A stretch of DNA of 64,000 nucleotides from an uncultured Flavobacteriaceae bacterium (GTDB lineage: Bacteria; Bacteroidota; Bacteroidia; Flavobacteriales; Flavobacteriaceae). The stretch is taken from the NCBI GenBank assembly GCA_937944485.1, contig CALDYU010000005.1:124001-188000 (forward strand), written 5' to 3'. Below the pieces are notes generated by a model. It was not told where the DNA came from, made no database searches, and saw only the letters and a program-made list of their open reading frames with translations. The position numbers were made by a program, and so were the translations under genes. This document shows, piece by piece, positions 7,643 to 17,615 of this stretch (position 1 is the first letter of the stretch; each line of letters begins with the position of its first letter).

Positions 7643-10429
7643 TTATAAGTTATTGATTGTCCAAGATAGATAGTACATTGAACCTATAAATCCAGTACCA
7701 AAAGCAGTGAAATACTCTGTACCTAAAAGGTTTGTTCCGCCTAATTTAAATTCCGATTTTATACTCGGAATTCTATAATTAATCTGCGCATCAAGCGTGT
7801 GGAATTCTGGAACTACACCTTCGCCAAAAGTTGCTTCCCAGAAATAATCGTCGCTAAATCTATAAGCCATATTAAATCCAAAATTTTTGAAAAGCTCTCT
7901 ATTACCAAAGTTGGCTTTGAATTTATGCTCCGGAGTATTAAAGTTGAGCATTACATCTGGAAAAGCTTCTCGATCAAAATCAAGCTTTGTAAAGGTATAA
8001 CTACCTCCTAAATCAAAATTACCAAGAACCTTTGCGGTTAATCCTATTGACGCTCCATATGAATTAACATCTGCCTCAGAGTTCGTATAGGTACTATATG
8101 CTTGAAAATCTCCATTTCCAATTGCAGCTATTGACAGCGCCCCATCACCAGCAGTTCCGTAATACGGTGCAATCACAACTTCTTGAGATATAAAGTCTTT
8201 ATACTGATTATAATACGTGCTAAAATCAATAGTGAATTTATCTATTTTACCTCTGTAACCCACTTCTACTGAGGTAACCTGCTCTGGTCTTACAATATCG
8301 GGGTTTGCTACTTCTAAAACTGCCGGATTACCTGTTTCACCAAGGCTTGTTACTGAGCTCAACGTGTATGAGTTATTGTATGCAGCTGCTCCAGTTTGCG
8401 TTATACTTGCTGGTTGACCCAGTGCTTGACCTCCTCCGCTAACTTCAAAAGTTCGTGAATAACGATCTAAATTCTCAGGAGCAGAGCCTACTAAGATAGC
8501 TCTACCAGCATCTAATCCTATAAATAAATCTTGTGTTGTTGGATTTCTAAATCCTGTTTGCACGGAAGCTCTAATATTGTGATTTCTATTTACGGTTAAA
8601 CCAGCAGATAATCTAGGTGATAAGAACCCGTCAAAAAATTCAGATTTATCATAACGCATTGAACCTGTCAGTTTCAAATTCATTGCATCATTCAATTCAA
8701 AGCCTTTTTGAATTTGCGTATAAATACCGAATTCAGAGTAATCGATAGGACCATCAGCATCAGTATATATTGTGCCAAAAGAATTTAAACTATATTGCCT
8801 AAAAGACCCCCCAACTTGAATATCTGCAAAATCAGTTAGGTGACTAAAATTATAATTGGCATCAGCATGATAGTATTTTGATGCATCTTGAAATTTAGAC
8901 CCTGTAGATAAATCAGGGTCATTAATACTTCTGTTAAACGCAGCTATAAACTCTGGAGAACCTGGTTCAAAGCGTCCGCTTTCAGCAGTTGCTCTTCCCG
9001 CAGCATGGGCTTGTTCATTGGTGCCTCCTCCCAAGGTAGTCAATACATAGGCTCCTACATATTCTCCAAACCAAGTATTATCATCTTTCCAAGCTCTATT
9101 TATATTAATGCCTGTAAAAACCATGTCATACGAGTCACCCGCTTTATCTGCAACTACATAACCTCTTAAGAAGAAATTGTCATTACGGATTTCTAATTTA
9201 TGCTGTTCTTGAAAAAAGTTATCTATATTATATCTATTCGTTCCCTGATATATAGTGGACCCTGTACCAACTTTACCAACATAAGATAGCTCTAAACTAT
9301 TGTTTTCAATTGGTCTATAATACAATCCCCAATCAGCTTTGATACTCTCCGCGTTATAATCTGTTAAATCACGTTCATTATATCCTGTTCTACTAACGGT
9401 TACAGAAGGCACAAGTGCATTGGCTCCTGACGGTAAAATACCCAACCCTTCTAAGGTAACTGCTACATCTTTAATATCAGTTGCTACCTCATCTCCATAA
9501 ACATTAATTCCATCATAATTTAAGTTAGCTCTAGTATTACCTGCAACAAATTTATCTACCTCGCTGGTTGCTGCCCAATCAGTACCTTTTAGGTATCCAA
9601 AATTGACTTTGACTGCAAATTTATCACTAAACTTATGCGCAGCTCTTATACCTAAATCTGTATATTCATTATTTCCTGCAGCTTCTTGTGACGTTACCCC
9701 TCTTTTTACATAAGCACTTATTCCCTGATAATCAAAAGGACTTTTAGACCGCATAAACAGAATACCATTAAAAGCATTTGCCCCGTATAATGCAGAAGAT
9801 GCACCTGGAAGCAATTCAACACTTTGGACATCAGTTTCAATCATACCTACTAAATTTCCAATAGGAAAATTCAATGCTGGGGTGGAATTATCCATTCCAT
9901 CAACTAACTGCATAAATCGCGTGTTTGCAAAACTTGCAAAACCTCTGGTATTAATAGATTTAAAAGTCAAACTGTTGGTGTTCACATCAACACCCTTTAA
10001 ATTTTCTAAGCCATCATAAAAATCGGCAGATGCCGTATTTTTTATTTCTTTTAGCCCAAATCGTTCTACTGTAACGGGTGATTCAAAAATTCGTTCTGGA
10101 GTTCTTGACGCCGATATTACCACTTCATCAAGAAATGTTTCGGATTCTTCGAGTACAATCGTCAAGTTTTGATTGTTTTCAGCTACATCTACCGTAGCTT
10201 CAGCAAAACCCAGCGAAGTAATTCTCAACTGAAAGGGGGGAGTCTCAGAAGTTTCTAGTTTAAACAAACCATCAAAATCTGCAGTAGTTCCAATTGTTGT
10301 GCCAACAATTACAACATTTGCACCTGGTATTGGTTCATTATTCTGATCAACAACTTTCCCGCTAATAGTTGTCTGTGCAAAACTGCCTAATGCAAACAAA
10401 AGGGCGGATAAAAAAAGTACTGTTCTCAT
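7643..10429 (-). CDS. TonB-dependent receptor with carboxypeptidase-regulatory-like N-terminus
   Basis: Outer-membrane active transporter of 928 residues. A signal peptide (to about residue 18) is followed by a CarboxypepD_reg-like domain (TISGKVVDQNNEPIPGANVVIVG, about 20-105), then a plug with EVVISASRTPERIFESPVTVERF and VQSVELLPGASSALYGANAFNGIL, then a long beta-barrel ending in an aromatic strand. The barrel has many NxxxFxxxY strand patterns. The substrate is unknown; the downstream SGNH lipoprotein suggests an acylated or acetylated ligand such as lipid or decorated glycan. No SusD partner is present. A perfect 16-bp palindrome lies about 85 bases upstream of the start. Confidence 0.93.
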   Translation of the reverse strand: MRTVLFLSALLFALGSFAQTTISGKVVDQNNEPIPGANVVIVGTTIGTTADFDGLFKLETSETPPFQLRITSLGFAEATVDVAENNQNLTIVLEESETFLDEVVISASRTPERIFESPVTVERFGLKEIKNTASADFYDGLENLKGVDVNTNSLTFKSINTRGFASFANTRFMQLVDGMDNSTPALNFPIGNLVGMIETDVQSVELLPGASSALYGANAFNGILFMRSKSPFDYQGISAYVKRGVTSQEAAGNNEYTDLGIRAAHKFSDKFAVKVNFGYLKGTDWAATSEVDKFVAGNTRANLNYDGINVYGDEVATDIKDVAVTLEGLGILPSGANALVPSVTVSRTGYNERDLTDYNAESIKADWGLYYRPIENNSLELSYVGKVGTGSTIYQGTNRYNIDNFFQEQHKLEIRNDNFFLRGYVVADKAGDSYDMVFTGININRAWKDDNTWFGEYVGAYVLTTLGGGTNEQAHAAGRATAESGRFEPGSPEFIAAFNRSINDPDLSTGSKFQDASKYYHADANYNFSHLTDFADIQVGGSFRQYSLNSFGTIYTDADGPIDYSEFGIYTQIQKGFELNDAMNLKLTGSMRYDKSEFFDGFLSPRLSAGLTVNRNHNIRASVQTGFRNPTTQDLFIGLDAGRAILVGSAPENLDRYSRTFEVSGGGQALGQPASITQTGAAAYNNSYTLSSVTSLGETGNPAVLEVANPDIVRPEQVTSVEVGYRGKIDKFTIDFSTYYNQYKDFISQEVVIAPYYGTAGDGALSIAAIGNGDFQAYSTYTNSEADVNSYGASIGLTAKVLGNFDLGGSYTFTKLDFDREAFPDVMLNFNTPEHKFKANFGNRELFKNFGFNMAYRFSDDYFWEATFGEGVVPEFHTLDAQINYRIPSIKSEFKLGGTNLLGTEYFTAFGTGFIGSMYYLSWTINNL

Positions 10430-10512
10430 TCTGTTGTTATTAATTTAAGTTAGTTACCTAGTTACTGGCAATATACCGATTTTTTTAAATGCAGAATCAT
10501 AAAATAAAAAAA

Positions 10513-10528
10513 ATTATGCATGCATAAT
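10513..10528. promoter_or_regulatory. Perfect palindrome upstream of the TonB receptor
   Basis: ATTATGCATGCATAAT is a perfect 16-bp palindrome, 84 bases upstream of the receptor ATG and 46 bases from the glmS terminator. It is a plausible binding site for a homodimeric regulator. It has no loop, so it is unlikely to be an RNA hairpin. Confidence 0.4.
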
Positions 10529-10573
10529 ACTTTTCTATTAAAATTAACTCAGAAAATATAGTGATTAACTAAA

Positions 10574-10601
10574 AAAGGCCTTGGAATCATCCAAGGCCTT
10601 T
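10574..10601 (-). terminator. glmS terminator
   Basis: Arms AAAGGCCTTGG and CCAAGGCCTTT (11 bp) around AATCAT, 26 bases beyond the glmS stop on the minus strand, followed by a T-run on that strand. Confidence 0.85.
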
Positions 10602-10626
10602 AGAATTTTAAATCATCAATATTCCA

Positions 10627-12474
10627 TTACTCAACGGTAACTGATTTTGCCAGGTTTCTAGGCTGATCTACATTACAGTCTCTCATAACTGCAATATGAT
10701 ATGATAATAACTGTAGTGGAATAGTAGTTAACAGCGGAGTTAAACTTTCGTATGTCTCAGGCACTTCAATTACATGATCTGCTAACTCGGTTACCTGTTC
10801 ATCTCCTTCCGTAACAATTGCTATAATTTTTCCTTTTCTCGATTTTATTTCTTGAATATTACTTACAACCTTTTCATAATGCCCTTTCTTAGTTGCAATT
10901 ACAAATACAGGCATTTGCTCATCGATAAGTGCAATAGGACCATGCTTCATTTCAGCCGCTGGATATCCTTCAGCATGAATATAACTTATCTCTTTTAATT
11001 TAAGTGCCCCTTCTAAAGCGACAGGAAAATTATATCCTCTACCTAGGTACAAACAATTTGTTGAATCTTTATAAACTTCAGAAATAATTTCTATCAACGG
11101 ATTAGATTCTAGTGCTTTCTCTACTTTAGATGGTATAGTTTCTAATTCTGTCAAATACTCATGAAACTTAGACTCAGAAAATTCTCCTTTTTCTTTCGCT
11201 AATTTTAAGGCAATCAATGTGAGCACCGTAATTTGAGTGGTAAATGCTTTTGTTGATGCTACCCCAATTTCAGGTCCTGCATGTGTATACGCTCCGGCAT
11301 GTGTCTCACGAGCAATCGAAGAACCTACTACATTACACACTCCGAAAACAAAAGCTCCGTTTTCTTTTGCCAATTTTATTGCCGCCAAAGTATCTGCTGT
11401 TTCACCAGATTGCGATATGGCAATTAATACATCTTTACTAGTTATAACCGGATTACGATATCTGAATTCAGAAGCATATTCTACCTCTACAGGTATTCTC
11501 GCTAAATCTTCAAAAATATATTCTGCTACAAGCCCCGCATGCCATGAAGTACCGCAGGCTACTATAATAATGCGATCGGCATTCAAAAATTTCTCAAGGT
11601 GCTCATCAATACCAGCCATTTTTATAATCCCTTGATCAGCTCTAAGTCTACCTCTATACGTATCTAAAATAGCACGAGGCTGTTCATAGATTTCCTTTAA
11701 CATAAAATGATCATACCCTCCTTTTTCTATTTCCTCCAAATTCATTTGCAGTTCTAGAATGTTAGGATAAGCAACAGAATCATCCTTAATTTTTCTTAAT
11801 TTTATTTCTTTTCCTAAGCGAACAATCGCCATTTCTTCATCTTCAAGATAAACAGCGTTATTTGTAAACTCAATAAAAGGAGAAGCATCAGAGGCAATAA
11901 AAAATTCATCGTCTCCAATACCTATAGCTAAAGGACTTCCTAGCTTCGCAACAACGATTTCATCAGATTTTCTTTGATCGAAAACTGCAATAGCATAGGC
12001 CCCTACAACTTGATTTAATGCTATTTGAACTGCTTTTCCTAACATTACACCTTCAGTTTTTTGAACCTCTTCAATAAGGTTTACTAAAACTTCGGTATCA
12101 GTGTCAGAATGAAAAACATAGCCTCTTTTGGAAAGTTCTTTCTTTATCGACTCATAATTTTCAATAATTCCGTTGTGAATAATCACCAGATTTCCTGAAT
12201 TAGAGTAATGAGGATGGGAATTTACATCATTCGGAACACCATGCGTAGCCCATCTAGTATGACCAATTCCAACCTTTCCATCAACTGAAATAGAGTCTTT
12301 AGCCTTCTTTTTTAAATCTTCTACTTTTCCTTTGGTTTTGGCTAATTTAATTTCTGCACCGTCAAAAATAGCCACACCTGCGCTATCATAACCTCTATAT
12401 TCCAGACGTTGAAGTCCTTTTACAATAATAGGATAAGCCTCTCTATGGCCTATATAACCGACAATTCCACACAT
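10627..12474 (-). CDS. glmS: Glutamine--fructose-6-phosphate aminotransferase
   Basis: Makes glucosamine-6-phosphate from fructose-6-phosphate and glutamine, the entry to UDP-GlcNAc for peptidoglycan and lipid A. The start MCGIVGYIG exposes the Cys nucleophile after Met removal. The N-terminal glutaminase (1-230) has GHTRWATHG and HNGIIENYE, followed by two SIS isomerase domains (about 285-425 and 455-605) with ACGTSWHAG and SQSGETADTLAA. The C-terminus ends in the conserved NLAKSVTVE. The 615-residue length is standard. It is the third gene after the GT5 and DUF4270 genes on this strand but has its own -7 box and terminator. No glmS ribozyme is visible upstream. Confidence 0.98.
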   Translation of the reverse strand: MCGIVGYIGHREAYPIIVKGLQRLEYRGYDSAGVAIFDGAEIKLAKTKGKVEDLKKKAKDSISVDGKVGIGHTRWATHGVPNDVNSHPHYSNSGNLVIIHNGIIENYESIKKELSKRGYVFHSDTDTEVLVNLIEEVQKTEGVMLGKAVQIALNQVVGAYAIAVFDQRKSDEIVVAKLGSPLAIGIGDDEFFIASDASPFIEFTNNAVYLEDEEMAIVRLGKEIKLRKIKDDSVAYPNILELQMNLEEIEKGGYDHFMLKEIYEQPRAILDTYRGRLRADQGIIKMAGIDEHLEKFLNADRIIIVACGTSWHAGLVAEYIFEDLARIPVEVEYASEFRYRNPVITSKDVLIAISQSGETADTLAAIKLAKENGAFVFGVCNVVGSSIARETHAGAYTHAGPEIGVASTKAFTTQITVLTLIALKLAKEKGEFSESKFHEYLTELETIPSKVEKALESNPLIEIISEVYKDSTNCLYLGRGYNFPVALEGALKLKEISYIHAEGYPAAEMKHGPIALIDEQMPVFVIATKKGHYEKVVSNIQEIKSRKGKIIAIVTEGDEQVTELADHVIEVPETYESLTPLLTTIPLQLLSYHIAVMRDCNVDQPRNLAKSVTVE

Positions 12475-12509
12475 GTATGTAATAATTTAGTTGGGTTCTA
12501 ATCGATTTG

Positions 12510-12517
12510 CAAATTTA
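12510..12517 (-). promoter_or_regulatory. glmS promoter -7 box
   Basis: The minus strand reads TAAATTTG, a perfect -7 box 36 bases before the glmS ATG. The -33 element is unclear, with only a TTG at shorter than usual spacing. Confidence 0.4.
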
Positions 12518-12661
12518 TAATTTACAAACTTCAATTTTTACTTATTCTAGATGTAGAACGTAAAATATCTATAAGTGGTATAAATGCATTAACAAATCAA
12601 ACTTGAATTTTCTAAAGAGAACTAGATTCTTGCAGAATACATAGACAAACTAACTTATTTC

Positions 12662-14485
12662 TTAATCTACTTCAGTATAAAAAATTTCGAGTTTTAATTT
12701 TTTGTCCTCATTACTCGGTAATACATTGTTACCAATAAGGACTGTGCCTAACGGACTTATAACGGGTGCAGCAGGCAGCTCCATCTCTACACCATTTGAA
12801 AGCATCATGTTATTATCTCCAGTAATGCGTATATCAGGTGAAATTGTTAATCCTAAGGTGGCGTTTGCAGAATCACGCACAATTATATCATTAATATATT
12901 CCGTAATTTTTACCGTATACTTCAAGCCTCTATCTCCTGACTTTTCTATAATGCCATCATAGTTCTGAAATACGCCCAATGAGGTGTCGGCAATATTATT
13001 CTCTGTTCTAGGGTTATAAAGAGGTGTATTCGTTTCTGTATTATACATATATAATCTAGGCGGTTCATCAGCATCTACTGGCACCGCCTCCGTGTCTATA
13101 TAAAAAACCAAATTCGCTTCATTAATAATCCAATTATTAGCCTTAATTTGATTTATTATTGTTTCTGCTTCAGATGGCATTTCATCAAAAAGCTCAAGTT
13201 CAGCATATGAACCTGCGCCCCCTTTTAAATAAATTCGATCTGTATTTTCTTCGCCATTAATTCTATCCATTATAGTTGCTGGATAATCTTCATTGATAAG
13301 AGTATTTATAGCATTCCCCGTAATTGGGTTAGTCCCTGCCTGTGTAATAAGTCGAACTTCTAAAGTCTTTTGTGCTCGTTCAATCTCATCGTCATCATTC
13401 TCTTTATCATAACTATAAAAAATATCCATTCGAGCATCTGTGAGATCTAACAACATCATAAAATCGTTAGAACTTGGTAATACCGAAAGATGAATACCTC
13501 TAAAAAATTCTTTGAAATTAGAACTACTTAATAATTCTGAGCCCCCTTCTTTATTTAATATATTTTCTTGAAAAAAGGCATTCGCAGTCGCGTTCAATTT
13601 AACTCGAATTCCAGGATCTAACTTGCTTGAAATTGTGCCTATTTCATTCTCTTCTGTGTCTGGATCATCTTCCAATACAACAAATAAAATTTCTCGATCA
13701 TCAAAAGTTACTTGTCCGTCGTAAAAAACTTCTTCAGTAAAAGTCGGTGAAAATTGTTGGTTCGAAAAGAATTCTTGCGCCTCTTGAAAATTAGAATTCG
13801 GATCTAAATCTCTTAAGAAGAATGTAGAGCGAGATACCTTAAAATTAAATGGCAAAGTTCGATCACCATAAATACTATCAATTTTAAATGTTTCCGGAAA
13901 ACGATCACCTAAAGTTGATTCATCTTCATTATCATTAATTCCATCACCGTCAGTATCAACATCATTTGGGTTTGTGTTATTTGCTACCTCTACGTTATTT
14001 GCTACCCCATCTCCGTCAGTGTCATTGGTGCCATCAAAAGGCAACTCATCTAAGGCATCAACCACCCCATCACTATCAGTATCAATTTTGTTGTTTAAAT
14101 ATGGAATATAAATAAACACACTATCTATCACCTCATTTTCTGGTATTCCATTATTCTCACCACTTACCTCTTCGGATTGAGAAAAATCACCAAACTCAGG
14201 ATTATAAGCCGTTAATTGTACTTGTGAGGTAATCTGAGCTTCTGTATTTCCATATACAGGATCGTTAAATACACCCAGCTGATACAAAGGCAATGCGTTT
14301 GTTTGTACCGCCTCTATTTTTTTATTGACAGCAAAAACATCATAAACTGCTTTATCAGTAATGAATGGTTCTCCCCCAATAACACCATCTCCTATGGTAG
14401 TCAATTCTTGTTCACAAGATGTTATTGCTAAAACAAATAAAATTCCTGCCAAAGCAGGAAATTTAATTTTATTCAAAAAATTCAT
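12662..14485 (-). CDS. DUF4270 lipoprotein with embedded calcium-binding-type repeats
   Basis: A 607-residue surface or periplasmic lipoprotein (lipobox ITSC, C24). The body matches DUF4270, a Bacteroidota family of unknown function conserved beside the short starch-synthase gene. An Asp-rich block at residues 135-191 (13913-14083) contains three DxDxDG motifs (starting at D135, D155 and D177), the thrombospondin type 3 repeat pattern that binds calcium. The block interrupts the DUF4270 body between IPYLNNKI and [10 protein letters not shown]. It begins 5 bases after the GT5 gene stop, so the two are co-transcribed. The role is unknown; envelope structure or adhesion is a guess. Confidence 0.8.
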   Translation of the reverse strand: MNFLNKIKFPALAGILFVLAITSCEQELTTIGDGVIGGEPFITDKAVYDVFAVNKKIEAVQTNALPLYQLGVFNDPVYGNTEAQITSQVQLTAYNPEFGDFSQSEEVSGENNGIPENEVIDSVFIYIPYLNNKIDTDSDGVVDALDELPFDGTNDTDGDGVANNVEVANNTNPNDVDTDGDGINDNEDESTLGDRFPETFKIDSIYGDRTLPFNFKVSRSTFFLRDLDPNSNFQEAQEFFSNQQFSPTFTEEVFYDGQVTFDDREILFVVLEDDPDTEENEIGTISSKLDPGIRVKLNATANAFFQENILNKEGGSELLSSSNFKEFFRGIHLSVLPSSNDFMMLLDLTDARMDIFYSYDKENDDDEIERAQKTLEVRLITQAGTNPITGNAINTLINEDYPATIMDRINGEENTDRIYLKGGAGSYAELELFDEMPSEAETIINQIKANNWIINEANLVFYIDTEAVPVDADEPPRLYMYNTETNTPLYNPRTENNIADTSLGVFQNYDGIIEKSGDRGLKYTVKITEYINDIIVRDSANATLGLTISPDIRITGDNNMMLSNGVEMELPAAPVISPLGTVLIGNNVLPSNEDKKLKLEIFYTEVD

Positions 14486-14490
14486 GCAGC

Positions 14491-15300
14491 TTATTTTAAA
14501 ACTTCGGTGTTATAAAAATTAGCATATGCCTCCTCAAATTCTTGTAAAGAAACAAATGGCAACACTGGTTTTTCAAGGTTGGAAATATGTTTTTGTAAAT
14601 CTTCTGGAATTTCTTCCGAGGCTAAAATAACAGCATCTGAAAAATCTACAGCAACTTTTAACAAATTATTATAGTTGGGAGTGTTGAGGTGTTGAATACT
14701 ATCTTCAGATACCCCATCAAAAGCTATTTTCTTAACAATGCCTTTATCTAGTTCTCCTTCAAAGGCTTGCCCGTACACTGAAGTAACTATTTTACTGTCT
14801 CCAAATAAAGGTTCATCAGCATAAAACTTTTTCAGATATAAAGGCAACAATGATGCTAACCAACCATGAACATGAATAATATCAGGAGACCAGTTTAACT
14901 TTTTTACCGTCTCAACAACTCCTTTCGCGAAAAAAATAGCGCGTTGATCGTTGTCCTTAAAAAAAACTCCGTCTTTATCGGAAAAAGTAGATTTCCTTTT
15001 AAAGTACTCATCATTGTCTATAAAATATACTTGAATTCGCTCTCTAGGAATAGAAGCTACTTTAATAATCAGTGGCATATCCATGTCATTAATCACTAAA
15101 TTCATTCCTGAAAGACGAATAACTTCGTGCAGTTGATGTCTACGTTCATTAATATTGCCATACCTTGGCATAAAAATGCGTATTTGCCCTCCTTTACTAT
15201 TTACCATTCTAGGTGTTTCATACGACATCAAAGAAACTTCATTCTCTGGCAAGTATGGTACTAGTTCTGAAGATACAAATAATATCTTTTTACCATTCAT
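14491..15300 (-). CDS. Half-length GT5 starch/glycogen synthase-like protein
   Basis: The 269 residues match only the N-terminal half of glycogen synthase (GT5 family): [12 protein letters not shown] at the start, the [14 protein letters not shown] region (KxGGL-like acceptor loop, here NSKGGQ), and [18 protein letters not shown], the conserved GT5 His-Gly-Trp segment. The C-terminal GT-B domain that binds ADP-glucose is absent, and the gene ends cleanly with its own stop 5 bases before DUF4270, so this is not a fresh truncation. Comparable short proteins are common in Bacteroidota next to panC. A normal glycosyl transfer reaction is doubtful; a regulatory or non-ADP-glucose role is possible. 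Confidence 0.8.
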   Translation of the reverse strand: MNGKKILFVSSELVPYLPENEVSLMSYETPRMVNSKGGQIRIFMPRYGNINERRHQLHEVIRLSGMNLVINDMDMPLIIKVASIPRERIQVYFIDNDEYFKRKSTFSDKDGVFFKDNDQRAIFFAKGVVETVKKLNWSPDIIHVHGWLASLLPLYLKKFYADEPLFGDSKIVTSVYGQAFEGELDKGIVKKIAFDGVSEDSIQHLNTPNYNNLLKVAVDFSDAVILASEEIPEDLQKHISNLEKPVLPFVSLQEFEEAYANFYNTEVLK

Positions 15301-15412
15301 ATAGCGTTATTTGATATAAAAACTAATTTCATTTTAAACATGGCTGCAAAATTACAAAAATTATGCAGATTAGCCGTAATTATAGTAAGTTTGCTAGCTT
15401 TAATTCTGCTTT

Positions 15413-16258
15413 ATGGTGCTTTTGAAAACGAAAAAAGAGCTTTCGGAATATCTAAATACTCTTGGTGAAAATGAAAAACTGGGCTTAGTGCCGACTATGG
15501 GTGCTCTACATCAAGGGCATATGTCATTAGTTTCAAAAGCAATTTCTGAAAACGAATATGTCATTGTAAGTGTTTTTGTAAACCCTACACAGTTCAATAA
15601 TCAAGAAGATTTAGAAAAATATCCTAAAACATTGAAAGCAGATATGACTTTGTTGAGCAGTATTTCTGGTCAAACTGCTGTTTTTGTGCCATCAGTTAAA
15701 GAAATTTACGAAAAAAGTGCTGTGCCAAACACCTACGATTTTGATGGTTTAGATACTGTAATGGAAGGAGAATTTAGAGATGATCATTTTAATGGTGTTG
15801 GAACCATTGTTGAATTGTTACTAAGAATAGTCAAACCAGATAATGCCTATTTTGGTGAAAAGGACTTTCAACAATTGCAAATCATTCGTAAAATGGTTCA
15901 ATTACAGAATATTTCTACTACTATTGTTGGTTGCCCAATTGTTCGAGAAAAATCGGGCCTGGCGATGAGTTCACGGAATGAGCGACTACCGAAAAAAATA
16001 CGGAAGAAAGCCGCTATCATTTATAAAGTTTTACTATCTGCCAAAACTAAATTTGGCATGAAAAGTGCGGTCTTTGTTAGAGAATGGGTGCAACAAGAGT
16101 TTAAAAAACATACCGATTTTAAATTAGAGTATTTTGAAATCGCAGCTATTGATACGCTTACCCCCATACTTGAGAAACAAAAGAATGTAAAATATCGGGC
16201 GTTTATTGCCGTTTATGCGAATGAGGTACGGCTAATAGACAATATTGCCCTTAATTAA
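15413..16258 (+). CDS. panC: Pantothenate synthetase
   Basis: Joins pantoate and beta-alanine with ATP to form pantothenate for CoA. Nucleotidyl-transferase fold with the HxGH motif in PTMGALHQGHMSLV, the FVNPTQFNNQEDLEKYP segment, YFGEKDFQQLQIIRKM, and the KMSKS equivalent AMSSRNERL. The length of 281 is standard. It is transcribed divergently from the GT5 gene across a 112-base gap and is followed by panD after 13 bases, so the two committed enzymes of the pathway are made together. Confidence 0.97.
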   Translation: MVLLKTKKELSEYLNTLGENEKLGLVPTMGALHQGHMSLVSKAISENEYVIVSVFVNPTQFNNQEDLEKYPKTLKADMTLLSSISGQTAVFVPSVKEIYEKSAVPNTYDFDGLDTVMEGEFRDDHFNGVGTIVELLLRIVKPDNAYFGEKDFQQLQIIRKMVQLQNISTTIVGCPIVREKSGLAMSSRNERLPKKIRKKAAIIYKVLLSAKTKFGMKSAVFVREWVQQEFKKHTDFKLEYFEIAAIDTLTPILEKQKNVKYRAFIAVYANEVRLIDNIALN

Positions 16259-16271
16259 TTAACTTTGCCCA

Positions 16272-16622
16272 ATGCAAATTGAAGTTGTAAAATCAAAGAT
16301 TCACCGTGTAAAAGTTACAGGTGCTGATCTTGAATACATAGGAAGTATTACCATTGATGAAGATTTAATGGACGCTGCCAATATTGTACAGGGAGAAAAA
16401 GTGCAAATCGTAAATAACAATAATGGTGAACGACTGGAAACCTATGCGATTCCTGGCCCCCGTGGAAGTGGTGAAATAACTCTAAACGGTGCAGCTTCTC
16501 GTAGAGTTGCAGTAGGCGACACCCTTATATTAATTACCTATGCACGAATGGATATGGAGGAGGCAAAAACCTTTAACCCTTCCTTAGTTTTTCCTAACGA
16601 AGAAAATAATCTTTTAAAATAA
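16272..16622 (+). CDS. panD: Aspartate 1-decarboxylase proenzyme
   Basis: Makes beta-alanine from aspartate for PanC. It is a pyruvoyl enzyme that cleaves itself between G24 and S25, here in [11 protein letters not shown]25 becomes the pyruvoyl group. Y58-type residue context [20 protein letters not shown] (an oligomer/active-site stretch) and [11 protein letters not shown] are conserved. The length of 116 is normal. It lies 13 bases after panC and 2 bases before the next gene. Confidence 0.97.
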   Translation: MQIEVVKSKIHRVKVTGADLEYIGSITIDEDLMDAANIVQGEKVQIVNNNNGERLETYAIPGPRGSGEITLNGAASRRVAVGDTLILITYARMDMEEAKTFNPSLVFPNEENNLLK

Positions 16623-16624
16623 GT

Positions 16625-17590
16625 ATGAGCGCATCTTTTAAGAAAATACTCAAATTTTTACTCCCAATTATATTGGGAGTTTTTTTGCTTTGGTACTTAT
16701 ACTATTCAACTACTTCCGAACAACGTACAATGATTTGGGAACAAATCAAAAATGCGAGCCCCTATTGGGTAACCTTATCAATAATTATCGGTGTTTCTAG
16801 TCACGTATCACGGGCTATTCGTTGGAACTATCTTCTAGAACCCCTAGGATATAAACCCTCCGTTTTGAATAATACTATGATGATTTTTACCACCTATTTA
16901 GCAAATTTGGGGGTGCCTCGTTCTGGTGAAATTCTTAGACCCACAGAATTAGCCACTTATGAAGGAGTGCCTTTCGAAAAAGGTTTTGGCACCATCGTTA
17001 CCGAACGTATTATTGATGTTATCATGTTATTGCTTATCATTTTTATGGCTGTTTTATTTCAGGCAGAATTAATACTTGGTTTTTTAGACGAGGCTGGTTT
17101 TGGCATATACGCAGGCTTGGCAATTTTAGTATTAGGCGTTTTAGGGTTAGTTATTGCCATTCAAATCATCAAAAAATCAAAAGCTCCATTTGCAAAAAAA
17201 ATCAGAACCTTTTTAAGCGATATGCTTGCAGGCATTACAAGTATCTTTAAAATGAAGCGTAAATGGCAGTTCATTTTTCATACCCTTTATATCTGGTTTG
17301 CTTATGTCGCCATGTTTTACGTTATAAAATTTACTGTGCCAGAAACAGTCGATTTAGGTGTTGGGCCAATGTTAGTTGCCTTTGTTGGAGGAGCCATTGC
17401 GATGACAACTACGAACGGAGGGTTTTTGGCGTATCCAATATTTGTAGGTACTGCCTTAGAGTTCTTCGGAATTGATAGAGAAGTTGGTCAAAGCTTCGGA
17501 TGGATTATGTGGATTGCGCAAACCCTTATGGTGGTTGTCTTTGGCGCAATATCTTTTCTGTTATTACCGTTATTGAACAGAAACAGGTAG
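16625..17590 (+). CDS. LPG-synthase-TM / flippase-like integral membrane protein
   Basis: A 321-residue inner-membrane protein with about eight hydrophobic segments, of the lysylphosphatidylglycerol synthase TM (YbhN/UPF0104) family. Family hallmarks are the SRAIRWNYLLEPLGY segment after the second helix, the NLGVPRSGEILRP motif (normally NxxxPxRxGExxR) near 95-108, and a late GGFLAYPIF loop. The family is proposed to move lipids across the membrane, but no substrate is shown here and the soluble synthase domain of MprF is absent. It sits 2 bases after panD, probably co-translated with the pantothenate genes without an obvious functional link. Confidence 0.85.
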   Translation: MSASFKKILKFLLPIILGVFLLWYLYYSTTSEQRTMIWEQIKNASPYWVTLSIIIGVSSHVSRAIRWNYLLEPLGYKPSVLNNTMMIFTTYLANLGVPRSGEILRPTELATYEGVPFEKGFGTIVTERIIDVIMLLLIIFMAVLFQAELILGFLDEAGFGIYAGLAILVLGVLGLVIAIQIIKKSKAPFAKKIRTFLSDMLAGITSIFKMKRKWQFIFHTLYIWFAYVAMFYVIKFTVPETVDLGVGPMLVAFVGGAIAMTTTNGGFLAYPIFVGTALEFFGIDREVGQSFGWIMWIAQTLMVVVFGAISFLLLPLLNRNR

Positions 17591-17615
17591 TTTATCTATC
17601 GCAGCAAAAATTATC

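Noticed and set aside
11237-11635. 132-codon frame opposite glmS
   Set aside because: It lies fully inside glmS, with no start context, promoter or recognisable protein pattern.
12475-12661. Possible glmS ribozyme upstream of glmS
   Set aside because: The region is AT-rich, under 200 bases, and lacks the paired core; this ribozyme class is typical of Gram-positive bacteria.
15301-15412. Panto or CoA-related riboswitch before panC
   Set aside because: The 112-base divergent gap shows no extended pairing or known aptamer motif.
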